NCBI GenBank assembly: GCA_030040475.1
Contig: JASHTQ010000461.1
Location: 1 to 21,328, forward strand
Direction: 5' to 3'
Source of the DNA: Streptosporangiaceae bacterium
Lineage (GTDB): Bacteria; Actinomycetota; Actinomycetes; Streptosporangiales; Streptosporangiaceae
Length of the DNA: 21,328 nucleotides
This document shows positions 20,983 through 21,328 of the stretch, one piece after another; the first letter of the stretch is position 1; each line of letters opens with the position of its first letter. A program made the translations under genes and the position numbers. The notes beneath the pieces were generated by a model. The model was given only the letters and a program-made list of their open reading frames with translations, made no database searches and was not told the DNA's origin.

Positions 20983-21328
20983 TCAGGTGAGGCGCAGACC
21001 GCCGTCGCAGGGCAGGACCACCCCCGTTATGAAGCGGTTCTCGATGAGCGCGACGATCGCGTGCGCCACGTCCTGAGGACGGCCATTGCGGCGGACCAGG
21101 GCTCGCTGGGCGAAGCTCGTGAACGCCTCCTGCCTGGCGTCGTCTGGCAGTTCGTCCCACCATCCGGTCTCGATAACCCCGGGTGAGACCGCGTTGACCC
21201 GGCGAGGTGCGAGTTCGGCTGCCAGCGGGGCGACGGCCGCCTCGAGTGCCCCGTTGACGGCGGCCAGGCCAGCGGTGCCGGGCAGGGCGGACTGCGCCGA
21301 CCCGGCGGTCACCAGCGTGATCGAGCCG
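20983..21328 (-). CDS. SDR family protein, C-terminal part, catalytic YxxxK motif absent
   Basis: The frame runs off the window edge, so only the last ~115 residues are seen. They match the back half of short-chain dehydrogenases: SITLVTAGSAQ, then LAAVNGALEAAVAPLAAELA, RVNAVSPGVIETGWW and the C-terminal FITGVVLPCDGGLRL. At the place of the catalytic Tyr-x-x-x-Lys there is Gly-x-x-x-Asn (GLAAVN), so the classical hydride-transfer mechanism is not possible. A subgroup of actinobacterial SDR-like proteins shares this. The Rossmann nucleotide-binding part lies outside the window. Confidence 0.85.
   Translation of the reverse strand, partial: GSITLVTAGSAQSALPGTAGLAAVNGALEAAVAPLAAELAPRRVNAVSPGVIETGWWDELPDDARQEAFTSFAQRALVRRNGRPQDVAHAIVALIENRFITGVVLPCDGGLRLT

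Noticed and set aside
1..21328. CRISPR arrays, tRNA or rRNA genes, insertion sequences
   Set aside because: No regularly spaced repeats, cloverleaf candidates, rRNA-like segments or transposase motifs were found by reading either strand.

Overview
The window is high-GC DNA with GC-rich third codon positions, GTG starts and many ATGA/TGATG overlaps. It comes from an actinomycete (Actinomycetota). An ECF41-type sigma factor, a Rv2629/baeRF-type protein, a DUF2752 protein and DUF2510-like repeats all fit that group. Order and genus cannot be fixed from the sequence alone. No rRNA, tRNA, CRISPR array or insertion sequence was seen.

Layout. (1) 1-1549, plus strand: end of a small membrane protein gene, an EamA/NIPA-like membrane transporter and a Trm112-like protein, all overlapping. 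(2) 1829-4729, minus strand: a large multi-pass membrane protein (possible GT-C glycosyltransferase) with a 9-bp tandem repeat at its 3' end and a likely operator/promoter upstream, then an actinobacterial protein of unknown function. (3) 4730-5248: about 520 bp without a convincing gene. (4) 5249-10692, plus strand: a three-gene block with a two-TM protein that looks like a degenerate VirD4/FtsK-type ATPase, an overlapping HerA-type ATPase with intact Walker motifs, and a small membrane protein with two Trp-rich PDG-WWDG-W repeats. It ends at a perfect 15-bp hairpin. (5) 10827-14962, plus strand: a toxin cassette of three paralogous poly-proline-leader proteins. The first ends in a RelA/SpoT-like domain and is followed by a small putative immunity gene. 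The second has no toxin domain. The third ends in a papain-like Tox-PL domain and is followed by an Imm35-like gene. (6) 14973-16048, minus strand: DUF2752 protein and L,D-transpeptidase. (7) 16146-17725: AhpD-like protein and ECF41 sigma factor, divergent, each with a recognisable ECF41-type promoter. (8) 17878-20980, plus strand: baeRF/Rv2629-like protein and an ABC exporter pair. (9) 20983-21328, minus strand: the C-terminal part of an SDR protein lacking the usual YxxxK motif.

The most interesting part is 5249-14962. The three leader proteins share at least two short motifs and a nearly identical translation-initiation element, while their C-termini differ completely. That is the design of polymorphic toxins sent out by one shared route. 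The neighbouring pair of membrane-anchored pseudo-ATPase and HerA ATPase, plus the Trp-repeat membrane protein, is the obvious candidate for that route. No T7SS (WXG100/EccC), T6SS, contractile-injection or Tc component is present. I infer a possible undescribed toxin-export system; the toxin-immunity identities are better supported than the secretion role.
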